Shown here: positions 26,270 through 36,078 of the stretch, in pieces
Position numbering within the stretch: position 1 is the stretch's first letter
Layout: each line of letters starts with the position of its first letter
Origin: DATKOF01 sp035524795
GTDB lineage: Bacteria > Pseudomonadota > Gammaproteobacteria > Burkholderiales > SG8-41
Reading direction: 5' to 3'
Length of the DNA stretch: 64,000 nt
NCBI GenBank assembly: GCA_035524795.1
Contig: DATKOF010000021.1
Span: 12,034 to 76,033 of the forward strand
Notes under the pieces: model-generated
What the model saw: the letters and a program-made list of their open reading frames with translations, nothing else
Database searches by the model: none
What the model was told of the DNA's origin: nothing
Position numbers and translations under genes: made by a program

Positions 26270-27808
26270 ATGAATCTGCTGAAAGCCCTCGCGACGGTCA
26301 GTTCGATGACGCTGCTGTCGCGCATCCTCGGCTTTGTGCGCGACGCGGTGATCGCGCGCGCGTTCGGCGCCGGCATCGCGACCGACGCTTTCTTCGTCGC
26401 CTTCCGTCTGCCCAATCTGCTGCGGCGGCTGTTCGCCGAAGGCGCGTTTTCACAGGCGTTCGTGCCGATCCTCGCCGAATACAAGAACCGCCGCGGTGAA
26501 ACCGAGACGCGGCGGCTGGTCGACCACGTCGCCGGACTGCTGGCGCTGGCACTGTTTGCGGTCACGCTGCTCGGGGTGGTCGCGGCGCCGCTGATTATCT
26601 ACATCAGTGCGCCGGGCTTTGCCGGCGATCCGCAGAAATTCGATCTGACGGTCGCGCTGCTGCGGGTGACCTTTCCGTACATCCTGTTCATTTCACTGGT
26701 GTCGCTGGCCGGCGGCATCCTCAACACCTGGAGCCGGTTTTCGGTGCCGGCGTTCACGCCGACGCTGCTGAACCTGAGCTTCATCGTGTTTGCGCTGTGG
26801 CTGGCGCCTTATTTCAACCCGCCGGTGATGGCGCTGGCGTGGGCGGTATTCTGCGGCGGCGTGCTGCAGCTCGCGTTCCAGGTGCCGCATCTGAGGCGGA
26901 TCGGCATGTTGCCGCGCTTCAGCATCGATTTCCACGACGCCGGCGTGTGGCGCGTGGTGCGGCAGATGGGACCGGCGGTATTCGGCGTGTCGATCAGCCA
27001 GGTCAGCCTGCTGATCAACACCATCTTCGCCTCGTTCCTGGTGACCGGCAGCGTATCGTGGCTGTATTACGCCGACCGCCTGATGGAGTTCCCGACCGGC
27101 ATGCTCGGCGTCGCGCTCGGCACCATCCTGCTGCCGAGCCTGTCGCGGCATTACGCCGACGCCGCGCACGACCGTTATTCGGAACTGCTCGACTGGGGGT
27201 TGCGGCTGACGCTGATGCTGGCGCTGCCGGCGGCGGCGGCGCTCGCGGTGATCGCGGTGCCGCTGGTCGCGACGCTGTTCCATTACGGAAAATTTTCAGT
27301 CCATGACGTGTGGATGACGCGCGACGCGCTGGTCGCTTACAGCATCGGCCTGCTCGGGCTGATCATGGTCAAGGTGCTGGCGCCCGGTTTTTACGCGCGC
27401 CAGAACATCAGAACCCCGGTCAGGATCGCCGTGATCGCGCTGGTGACGACGCAGGCGATGAATCTGCTGTTCATCGTTCCGCTCAAGCACGCGGGCCTCG
27501 CGCTCGCGATCGGGCTCGGCGCGTGCGTCAACGCCGGTCTGCTGTATCACAAGCTGCGCCAGCACGGGATTTATCAACCACAGCCCGGCTGGCCGCTGTT
27601 CGCGCTGAAGGTCACGGCGGCGATCATGGTGATGGCGCTCTGCCTGTGGCTGGCGGCGGGTCCTGCGGAGTTCTGGCTGGCGGCAACGGCGCGCGTCAAG
27701 GTCGCGCGGTTGGTCGGCGTGGTCGGCGCCGGCGTTGCCGCCTATTTCAGCGCGTTATGGTTGCTGGGTTTCAGGCTGCGTGATTTCATGCACCGCGGCG
27801 CATCGTAA
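26270..27808 (+). CDS. murJ: Lipid II flippase MurJ
   Basis: 512 residues with about 14 hydrophobic helices. It moves lipid II to the periplasmic side for peptidoglycan synthesis. The N-terminus MNLLKALATVSSMTLLSRIL, the GFVRDAVIARAFGAG segment, FRLPNLLRRLFAEGAFSQAFVP and YADRLMEFPTGMLGVALGTILLP are the MurJ/MviN hallmarks. It ends 6 bp from the stop of convergent cysB. Confidence 0.97.
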   Translation: MNLLKALATVSSMTLLSRILGFVRDAVIARAFGAGIATDAFFVAFRLPNLLRRLFAEGAFSQAFVPILAEYKNRRGETETRRLVDHVAGLLALALFAVTLLGVVAAPLIIYISAPGFAGDPQKFDLTVALLRVTFPYILFISLVSLAGGILNTWSRFSVPAFTPTLLNLSFIVFALWLAPYFNPPVMALAWAVFCGGVLQLAFQVPHLRRIGMLPRFSIDFHDAGVWRVVRQMGPAVFGVSISQVSLLINTIFASFLVTGSVSWLYYADRLMEFPTGMLGVALGTILLPSLSRHYADAAHDRYSELLDWGLRLTLMLALPAAAALAVIAVPLVATLFHYGKFSVHDVWMTRDALVAYSIGLLGLIMVKVLAPGFYARQNIRTPVRIAVIALVTTQAMNLLFIVPLKHAGLALAIGLGACVNAGLLYHKLRQHGIYQPQPGWPLFALKVTAAIMVMALCLWLAAGPAEFWLAATARVKVARLVGVVGAGVAAYFSALWLLGFRLRDFMHRGAS

Positions 27809-27814
27809 GCGGCT

Positions 27815-28741
27815 TCAGTGCCGCGCCGCCATCGCGGCGTCCACCGTCTTGCGGTTGAGATGCGGCGCGAACAGTTCGATGAAGTCGTAAATATAGCCGC
27901 GCAGGTAGAAATTGCGGCGCAATCCGATGCGCGTGGTGCTGGGCTCGAACAAATGGCTGGCGTCGATTGCCCGCAGGTGGCGGTCGCGTTTGGGATCGTA
28001 TGCCATGCTGGCGACGATACCGATCCCGAGTCCCAGTTCGACGTAAGTCTTGATGACATCGGCGTCGATCGCGGTCAGCACCACGTTCGGCGTCAATCCC
28101 CGCGATTCGAACGCCCCCTGCATCTTCGATCTTCCGGTGAACGCAAAGTCGTAGGTGATGATCGGATATCTGGCAACCGCTTCCAGTGTCAGCTTCTTTT
28201 CCTTGAGCAGCGGATGGTCCGGCGGGACGATCACGCTGCGGTTCCAGTCGTAGCAAGACAGCATTACCATGTCATCGAACAGCGCAGTCACCTCCGTCGC
28301 GATGCACACGTCGGCTTCGCCCGCTCTGGTCATTTCGGCGATCTGCGTCGGGTTGCCCTGGCGCAGGCTCAGCCGCACTTTGGGATAACGTTTGGTGAAT
28401 TGCTTGATCACGTGCGGCAGCGCGTAACGCGCCTGTGTGTGGGTGGTGGCGATGGTCAGCGTGCCGGTGTCTTCGTGGCTGAACTCCTCGCCGACCCGTT
28501 TCATGTTGTCGGCGTCGCGCAGCATGCGTTCGGAAATTTCAAGGATGATTTTGCCCGGCTCGGTGATCGCGACCACGCGCTTGCCGTTGCGCACGAAAAC
28601 CACGACGCCGAGCTCGTCTTCCAGCAATTTGATCTGCTTGCTGATGCCGGGCTGCGAGGTGTGCAGTTTCTCGGCGGCCACCGACAGGTTCAGGTTCTGG
28701 CGCGCAACTTCGCGCAGGTAGCGCAACTGCTGTAATTTCAT
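27815..28741 (-). CDS. cysB: LysR-type regulator CysB
   Basis: 308 residues. N-terminal winged helix-turn-helix (MKLQQLRYLREVARQNLNLS then TSQPGISKQIKLLEDELG) and a C-terminal effector domain. The sequence follows CysB/Cbl rather than other LysR proteins (RNGKRVVAITEPGKIIL, TTHTQARYALP). CysB activates sulfate assimilation genes and responds to O-acetylserine or N-acetylserine. It faces the sulfate cluster across a 101-bp AT-rich gap. Telling CysB from Cbl by eye is not certain; context favours CysB. Confidence 0.9.
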   Translation of the reverse strand: MKLQQLRYLREVARQNLNLSVAAEKLHTSQPGISKQIKLLEDELGVVVFVRNGKRVVAITEPGKIILEISERMLRDADNMKRVGEEFSHEDTGTLTIATTHTQARYALPHVIKQFTKRYPKVRLSLRQGNPTQIAEMTRAGEADVCIATEVTALFDDMVMLSCYDWNRSVIVPPDHPLLKEKKLTLEAVARYPIITYDFAFTGRSKMQGAFESRGLTPNVVLTAIDADVIKTYVELGLGIGIVASMAYDPKRDRHLRAIDASHLFEPSTTRIGLRRNFYLRGYIYDFIELFAPHLNRKTVDAAMAARH

Positions 28742-28778
28742 CGGGTTATATTTTAAATAAGCGCACGTTATTTTATTT

Positions 28779-28790
28779 TAACACAATATT
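28779..28790. promoter_or_regulatory. Candidate CysB operator upstream of the sulfite-reductase cluster
   Basis: TAACACAATATT inside a very AT-rich 101-bp gap between cysB and the TSUP permease gene. The same 12 bases occur at 35656-35667 in front of the second sulfur unit. CysB sites are AT-rich and poorly conserved, so this is inference from position and repetition. Confidence 0.5.
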
Positions 28791-28842
28791 CTTTTGATAT
28801 ATAAGGAAAATTTGTTATTATTGCCGCCCTTCCGGAGAGGGT

Positions 28843-29613
28843 ATGGACTGGATTTATCCGCTGAGCGGACTGATTATCGGTTTCATCGTCGGCTTGACCG
28901 GTGTCGGCGGCGGCTCGTTGATGACTCCGCTGCTGGTGCTCGTGTTCGGCGTCGCGCCGGCGGTTGCGGTCGGCACCGACCTGCTGTACGCGGCAATCAC
29001 CAAATGCGGCGGTATTCTGGCTCACGGCCGGCGCGGCAATGTCGACTGGCAGATCGTCGGCCGGCTGGCGGCGGGCAGCGTGCCGGCGGCGTTGTTGACG
29101 ACGTGGGTGCTGCACCAGTTCGATGTCAATGCGCCGGCGGTTGCAGTGGTGATCAAGGCCACGCTTGGCGCAGCGTTGCTGTTGACCGCACTGGCGCTGG
29201 TGTTCCGCGCCAGACTTGCCGATTGGTCGCGCGAACGTCAATGGATCAAGCCGCATCAGATCGCGCCCGCGACGGTGGCGGTCGGCGCCGTTCTCGGCGT
29301 GCTGGTGACGATCTCGTCGGTGGGCGCCGGGGCGATCGGCGTCGCTGCGCTGTTTTTCCTGTATCCGAATCTGCCGACGCTGCGTATCGTCGGTTCCGAT
29401 ATCGCGCATGCCGTCCCTTTGACGCTGGTCGCCGGCCTTGGACACGCTACGCTCGGCACCGTCAACTATCATCTGCTCGGCTTGCTGCTGATTGGCTCGC
29501 TGCCGGGGATCTGGATTGGCAGCCATCTCAGTTCGGCGATACCGGAGCGCTGGCTACGCGGCGCGCTGATCACGATGCTGGTGGTGGTTGGCGGCCGGCT
29601 GGTCATAATCTAA
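28843..29613 (+). CDS. TSUP (TauE/SafE) family permease, probable sulfur-anion transporter
   Basis: 256 residues, about eight hydrophobic helices. Two repeats carry the family glycines: GFIVGLTGVGGGSLMTPLLVL and GVLVTISSVGAGAIGVAALFFLYP. TSUP proteins carry sulfite, sulfolactate, thiosulfate or related anions. First gene of the run TSUP-cysI-DUF934-cysH-cysD-cysN-cobA, 8 bp before cysI. Its position next to sulfite reductase suggests sulfite export or sulfate entry; direction cannot be told. Confidence 0.87.
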   Translation: MDWIYPLSGLIIGFIVGLTGVGGGSLMTPLLVLVFGVAPAVAVGTDLLYAAITKCGGILAHGRRGNVDWQIVGRLAAGSVPAALLTTWVLHQFDVNAPAVAVVIKATLGAALLLTALALVFRARLADWSRERQWIKPHQIAPATVAVGAVLGVLVTISSVGAGAIGVAALFFLYPNLPTLRIVGSDIAHAVPLTLVAGLGHATLGTVNYHLLGLLLIGSLPGIWIGSHLSSAIPERWLRGALITMLVVVGGRLVII

Positions 29614-29621
29614 GGCGTACG

Positions 29622-31337
<1,716 letters not shown>

Positions 31338-31793
31338 GGCCGGCGCCGATGGCGCGTTGCCGGAGATTCCCGGCGATGGCGACATCATCGTGCCGCTCGC
31401 GCTGTGGCAGCGCGAGCGCGCGGCGCTGCTGGCGCGCAAGGGCGGGCTCGCCGTCTGGCTCGACAGCCATGAAGACCCGGCGGCGATCGCGGATGATCTG
31501 AAACACCTTGCGCTGGTCGCGGTGAATTTTCCGAAATTCGGCGATGGACGCGGCTATTCGACTGCGCGCCTGCTGCGCGAGCGCTACGGCTGGAAAGGCG
31601 AACTGCGCGCGATCGGCGAGGTGGTGCGCGACCATCTGTTTGCGATGGCGGCCGTCGGGTTCGACGCGTTCCTGCTGCGCGACGATCAGGATCCTCGGGA
31701 AGCATTGACTGCGTTCCACGATTTCGGCGAATCGTATCAAACCTCGGCCGCGCAGCCGCAGCCGCTGTTCCGCCGCCGCCTGGCGGGGGCGAA

Positions 31794-32549
31794 ATGAGTG
31801 CACGCGTGGAGATTGCATTGCCGACGGCGCTGGCGGCCAGGGCCGCGGCGCTTGAACAGACGCTTGCGCGCGTCGCGCGCGACTACGCGCCGGCCGCCTT
31901 CGCGAGCAGTCTGTCGGTCGAGGACATGGTGATCACCGATGTGATTCTGGACTGCGGTCTCGACATCGAAATTTTCACGCTCGACACCGAGCGCCTGCAT
32001 CAGGACACGCTCGATGTGATCGGCGCGATTGAACGGCGTTACGACAGGAGCATCCGGGTGATAAGACCCGATCCGCGGGCGGTGGCTGAATATGTGGACA
32101 GCCACGGACTCGATGCATTTTATCAAAGCGTCGAATTGCGCCAGCGCTGCTGCAATATCCGCAAGGTCGAGCCGCTGAAGCGCGCGCTTGCCGGCAAGAA
32201 GGCGTGGCTCACCGGTCAGCGCCGCGCGCAGTCGGTGACGCGCGCCGCGCTGCCGGAACAGGAGCACGATGCCGCGCACGGCATCGAGAAATTCAATCCG
32301 CTCGCCGACTGGAGCGAGGATGAAGTGTGGACGTACGTGCGCGCGCGCGAGGTGCCGTACAACCGGCTCTATGATCAGGGCTACCGTTCGATCGGCTGCG
32401 CGCCGTGCACGCGGCCGGTGACCGCCGGTGAAGATGTGCGCGCCGGCCGCTGGTGGTGGGAGCAGCCGGGATCGCGCGAGTGCGGGTTGAACGTCGGTCC
32501 CGACGGCCGGTTGGTGCGGGCAAAAACCGCAGGCAAGGTGACGGCATGA
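31794..32549 (+). CDS. cysH: Adenylyl-sulfate (APS) reductase
   Basis: 251 residues, PAPS/APS reductase family. It reduces activated sulfate to sulfite with thioredoxin. C119-C120 (RQRCCNIRK) and C202-x2-C205 (GCAPC) are the four-cysteine set that binds a 4Fe-4S cluster; this marks APS-type enzymes, so no APS kinase is needed, and indeed no cysC is seen. The catalytic ECGLNV lies near the C-terminus. Overlaps at both ends (ATGA) indicate tight translational coupling. Confidence 0.94.
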   Translation: MSARVEIALPTALAARAAALEQTLARVARDYAPAAFASSLSVEDMVITDVILDCGLDIEIFTLDTERLHQDTLDVIGAIERRYDRSIRVIRPDPRAVAEYVDSHGLDAFYQSVELRQRCCNIRKVEPLKRALAGKKAWLTGQRRAQSVTRAALPEQEHDAAHGIEKFNPLADWSEDEVWTYVRAREVPYNRLYDQGYRSIGCAPCTRPVTAGEDVRAGRWWWEQPGSRECGLNVGPDGRLVRAKTAGKVTA

Positions 32550-33481
32550 CGACAGCATCGCCGGTGGTCTCGCATGCGCCGCATCCGCGGCGCAGCCATC
32601 TCGACTGGCTCGAGTCGGAGGCGATCCACATCATGCGCGAGGTCGCCGGCGAGTGCGCGAACCCGGTGTTGTTCTTTTCCGGCGGCAAGGATTCGATCGT
32701 GTTGCTGCGGCTCGCGGAAAAGGCGTTCCGCCCGGCGCGCTTTCCGTTCCCGTTGCTGCACATCGATACCGGCCACAACTTTCCCGAAGTGATCGCGTTC
32801 CGCGACGCGCGTGCCGCGGAACTCGGCGAAAGGCTGATCGTGCGTTCGGTCGAGGATTCGATTGCGCGCGGCACGGTGCGGCTGCGTTCGCCGACCGACA
32901 GCCGCAACGCGGCGCAGGCGGTGACGTTGCTCGAGGCGATCGCCGAATCCGGTTTCGACGCCTGCATCGGCGGCGCGCGGCGCGACGAGGAAAAAGCGCG
33001 CGCCAAGGAACGCGTGTTTTCGTTCCGCGATGAATTCGGCCAGTGGGATCCGAAGAACCAGCGGCCGGAACTGTGGAGCCTTTACAACACGCGCGTGCAC
33101 AAGGGCGAACATATGCGCGTGTTCCCGATCAGCAACTGGACCGAACTCGACGTCTGGCAGTACATCGCACGCGAGGAACTCGCGGTGCCGTCGATCTACT
33201 ACGCGCACCGCCGTGCGGTGGTGCGTCGCAGCGGCCTGCTGGTGCCGGTCACCGAAATCACGCCGCCGCGCGCCGGCGAGCGCGTCGAGGAGATCAGCGT
33301 GCGCTTCCGCACCGTCGGCGACATTTCGTGCACCTGCCCGGTCGAGTCGACCGCGGCCGACACCGATGCGATCATCGCCGAGACCGTGGCGACCACGGTG
33401 ACCGAGCGCGGCGCGACGCGGATGGACGACCAGACCTCGGAAGCGTCGATGGAGCGGCGCAAAAAAGAGGGTTACTTCTGA
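32546..33481 (+). CDS. cysD: Sulfate adenylyltransferase subunit 2
   Basis: 311 residues. With CysN it makes APS from sulfate and ATP. PP-loop LFFSGGKDSIVLLRLAEK, HIDTGHNFPEVI and RDEEKARAKERVFSFRDEFG are characteristic. ATG at 32546 overlaps the cysH stop; an upstream open frame exists but is unnecessary. The stop overlaps the cysN start (TGATG). Confidence 0.96.
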   Translation: MTTASPVVSHAPHPRRSHLDWLESEAIHIMREVAGECANPVLFFSGGKDSIVLLRLAEKAFRPARFPFPLLHIDTGHNFPEVIAFRDARAAELGERLIVRSVEDSIARGTVRLRSPTDSRNAAQAVTLLEAIAESGFDACIGGARRDEEKARAKERVFSFRDEFGQWDPKNQRPELWSLYNTRVHKGEHMRVFPISNWTELDVWQYIAREELAVPSIYYAHRRAVVRRSGLLVPVTEITPPRAGERVEEISVRFRTVGDISCTCPVESTAADTDAIIAETVATTVTERGATRMDDQTSEASMERRKKEGYF

Positions 33482-34776
33482 TGGGCGCCACGGCCAAACT
33501 CGAGCGCGACGATACGCCGCGCGGCGACGCGATCGCCGACAACGGCGTGTTGCGCTTCATCACCGCCGGCAGCGTTGACGACGGCAAGAGCACGTTGATC
33601 GGACGCCTGCTGCACGACACGCAGGCGATCCTCGAAGACCAGCTGTCGGCGGTCGAGCGCGCCTCCAGCAGGCGCGGTGCCGGCGGGCTCGACCTTTCGC
33701 TGCTGACCGACGGCCTTGAGGCCGAACGCGAGCAGGGCATTACGATCGATGTCGCCTACCGCTATTTCGCGACGCCGAAGCGCAAGTTCATCATTGCCGA
33801 TACGCCGGGGCACGAACAGTACACGCGCAACATGGTGACCGGCGCCTCCACCGCGAATGCGGCGGTGATCCTGATCGACGCCCGCAAGGGCGTGCTGCCG
33901 CAGACCCGGCGTCACACCTATATCGCACATCTGCTCGGCGTGCAGCACGTGATCGTCGCCGTCAACAAGATGGACCTCATCGATTACAGCCGCGAGCGTT
34001 TCGAGGCGATCCGCGACGAGTTTTGCCGCTTCGCCGACGCTCTCAGGATTTCCGACCTGCGCTTTGTCCCGGTGTCGGCGCTGAGCGGCGACCTCGTCGT
34101 CGAACGCAGCGCCGGCATGCCGTGGTACGAAGGCCCGACGCTGCTCGAGACGCTCGAAGCGATCGAACCGCGCGACGAGACCGAACACGCGCCGCTGCGT
34201 TTTCCGGTGCAGCTCGTGGTGCGGCCCGGTGCGGGCACCGACTTCCGCGGCTACGCCGGACGCATCGAGTCGGGCGTGCTGGTGCGCGGCAGCGAAGTGC
34301 TGGTGATGCCGGTGGAACGGCGCACCACGATTCGCGACATCTTTACCTTCGAGGGGTCCAGAAAGATCGCGGTGGCCGGCGATGCGGTGACGCTGTTGCT
34401 GGAGGGCGAAATCGACATCTCGCGCGGCGACATGATCGCCGATCCCGCGCAGCCGCCGCGCGCCGACAAGAACCTGGTCGCGACCGTGTGCTGGCTCGCC
34501 GCGGAGCCGATGCAGCCGGCCGGGCGCTACCTGCTGAAGCAGACGACGCGCAGCGTCAAAGCCAGGCTCGCAGCGATCGATTATCGCGTGGACATCCACA
34601 CGCTGGCGCAACAACCGGCGCCGGCGGCGCTGGCGATGAACGATATTGCGCAAGTCAGGCTCGCACTGCAGCAACCGGTATTCGCCGATCCCTATGCGGC
34701 GAACCGCGCGACCGGCGCCTTCATCCTGATCGACGAAGTGACGAATCAGACCGTTGCCGCGGGGATGATCGAATGA
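33481..34776 (+). CDS. cysN: Sulfate adenylyltransferase subunit 1 (GTPase)
   Basis: 431 residues, so CysN alone with no fused APS kinase. G1 GSVDDGKSTLIGRLLHD, G3 DTPGHEQYTRNM and G4 NKMDLID mark the translational-type GTPase domain, followed by EF-Tu-like beta-barrel domains. GTP hydrolysis drives APS formation by CysD. The lack of a CysC domain fits the APS-type CysH upstream. Confidence 0.96.
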   Translation: MGATAKLERDDTPRGDAIADNGVLRFITAGSVDDGKSTLIGRLLHDTQAILEDQLSAVERASSRRGAGGLDLSLLTDGLEAEREQGITIDVAYRYFATPKRKFIIADTPGHEQYTRNMVTGASTANAAVILIDARKGVLPQTRRHTYIAHLLGVQHVIVAVNKMDLIDYSRERFEAIRDEFCRFADALRISDLRFVPVSALSGDLVVERSAGMPWYEGPTLLETLEAIEPRDETEHAPLRFPVQLVVRPGAGTDFRGYAGRIESGVLVRGSEVLVMPVERRTTIRDIFTFEGSRKIAVAGDAVTLLLEGEIDISRGDMIADPAQPPRADKNLVATVCWLAAEPMQPAGRYLLKQTTRSVKARLAAIDYRVDIHTLAQQPAPAALAMNDIAQVRLALQQPVFADPYAANRATGAFILIDEVTNQTVAAGMIE

Positions 34777-35555
34777 CGGGCACGCGGCCTGGTAAAGTCT
34801 ATCTGATCGGTGCCGGCCCTGGCGCGCCCGACCTGATCACGGTGCGCGGCGCGGAAATCCTGCGCCGCGCCGACATCGTGCTGCACGACGCGCTGGTGCA
34901 TCCGGATACGCTGGCGCTCGCCGTCAATGCCGAAAAGATTGCGGTTGGCAAACGCTGCGGCAAGCGCTCGACCGCGCAGCGCTTCATCAACAAGCGGCTG
35001 ATCGATGCGGCGCGCCGCCATCGGGTCGTCGTGCGTCTGAAAGGCGGCGACCCGATGTTGTTCGGCCGCGCGCAGGAAGAAATCGCCGCGTTGCAGGAGG
35101 CCGGCATCGAATACGAAATCGTGCCGGGTGTGACCGCAGCACTCGCGGCGAGTGCCGAACTCGGCGTGTCGCTGACGCAGCGCGGCGTCGCGCGCAGCGT
35201 CGCCTTTGTCACGCCGCGCATCGGCGCCAACGAGCCGCAATCGGAATGGGTTCGAAGCGTGCTCGCCGCCGATACCGCAGTGCTTTACATGGCGGGCGGG
35301 CAGGCCGCGCAGATCGCTTCCGCGTTGCAGGGCGCCGGGCTGCCGGCGCAGACGCCGGTCGTCGCGCTCGAAAACGCGTCGCTGCCGACAGCGCGGCGCA
35401 TCACCACCACGCTCTCCGGGCTGGCCGATGCAGTACCGCCGGAAAGCATTACCGGCCCGGCGCTGATTTTGCTCGGCGAAGTATTCCGCCCCGCCGATGC
35501 CGCGTTGGAAAATGAAGTGATCGAATTGATCCGCGCGGCGGGTTCCCGCCGCTGA
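34773..35555 (+). CDS. cobA: Uroporphyrinogen-III C-methyltransferase
   Basis: 260 residues, SAM-dependent methyltransferase making precorrin-2, the siroheme and cobalamin precursor. GAGPGAPDLITVRGAEIL at the N-terminus and VRLKGGDPMLFGRAQEE are diagnostic. It lacks the dehydrogenase/ferrochelatase half of CysG, so those steps are encoded elsewhere. Last gene of the sulfate-reduction run, overlapping cysN by 4 bp. It plausibly supplies the siroheme of CysI. Confidence 0.94.
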   Translation: MTGTRPGKVYLIGAGPGAPDLITVRGAEILRRADIVLHDALVHPDTLALAVNAEKIAVGKRCGKRSTAQRFINKRLIDAARRHRVVVRLKGGDPMLFGRAQEEIAALQEAGIEYEIVPGVTAALAASAELGVSLTQRGVARSVAFVTPRIGANEPQSEWVRSVLAADTAVLYMAGGQAAQIASALQGAGLPAQTPVVALENASLPTARRITTTLSGLADAVPPESITGPALILLGEVFRPADAALENEVIELIRAAGSRR

Positions 35556-35655
35556 TTCCCGCCTGGCGCGCGCCCGCGCCACTTGCCGCTGGTTGATAGT
35601 GTGCGAAATCGCGCGTTAAAGCGCGCCACGTATATAACATAATAGAATAATACAA

Positions 35656-35667
35656 TAACACAATATT
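35656..35667. promoter_or_regulatory. Candidate CysB operator upstream of the DUF2292/porin/sbp unit
   Basis: Second occurrence of TAACACAATATT, in an AT-rich tract at 35633-35685 before the DUF2292 gene. Identity with the site at 28779-28790 and the shared sulfur function support a common regulator. Confidence 0.5.
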
Positions 35668-35739
35668 ATTTTTAATTATTTATGAGTTTGGGTAAATTGG
35701 CGCCCTCAAGCAATGCTGGCGATTACGGAGACATCAACA

Positions 35740-35955
35740 ATGGCGGACGGCAATACCAGACAGGCGGGTTTCAGTCTTGCGCCCGAAGTGGAGCGCGAGA
35801 TTGCGCGCGCGGTATCCGGCATCGAATATGGATCGGTAGAAATCGTGATTCATGACGGCAAGGTCGTGCAGATCGAGCGCAAGGAAAAGACACGTTTCCA
35901 CAACGGGCAGCAAAACCGCGCGGGACGGCTCTCCAGCGCGACGGATGACGCATAA
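35740..35955 (+). CDS. DUF2292 (YezD-like) small protein
   Basis: 71 residues. The core VSGIEYGSVEIVIHDGKVVQIERKEKTRF matches the DUF2292/YezD family, short proteins often placed beside sulfur or nitrate assimilation genes; function unknown. CGGAG nine bases before ATG 35740 supports this start; an upstream ATG at 35713 (nine more residues) is weaker. First gene after the second candidate CysB site. Confidence 0.8.
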   Translation: MADGNTRQAGFSLAPEVEREIARAVSGIEYGSVEIVIHDGKVVQIERKEKTRFHNGQQNRAGRLSSATDDA

Positions 35956-35979
35956 CTCCATCGAGACAGGAATCTGATG

Positions 35980-36029
35980 CCGGCCGGGCCACCGGAGGCC
36001 ATCAAATGTGCAGTCGATAACCCGGCCGG
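35980..36029 (+). promoter_or_regulatory. Stem-loop in the porin leader
   Basis: Perfect 9-bp stem CCGGCCGGG (35980-35988) / CCCGGCCGG (36021-36029) closing a 32-nt loop, about 50 bp before the porin ATG. There is no U-tract, so it is not a standard terminator. It may stabilise the porin mRNA or tune expression relative to the upstream gene. It matches no riboswitch class that I recognise. Confidence 0.5.
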
Positions 36030-36078
36030 ACAGCTGGAGGGTTACTGAAAACCAAACGAAAATACGGGAGCTTTACGA

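Noticed and set aside
28794..29621. N-terminal extension of cysI reading through the TSUP gene region
   Set aside because: The extra 276 codons are out of frame with the membrane protein, are Arg-rich and lack homology; ATG 29622 gives the family start.
35956..36078. Possible riboswitch before the porin
   Set aside because: I looked for SAM, SAH and cobalamin motifs and saw none; only a simple stem-loop can be supported.
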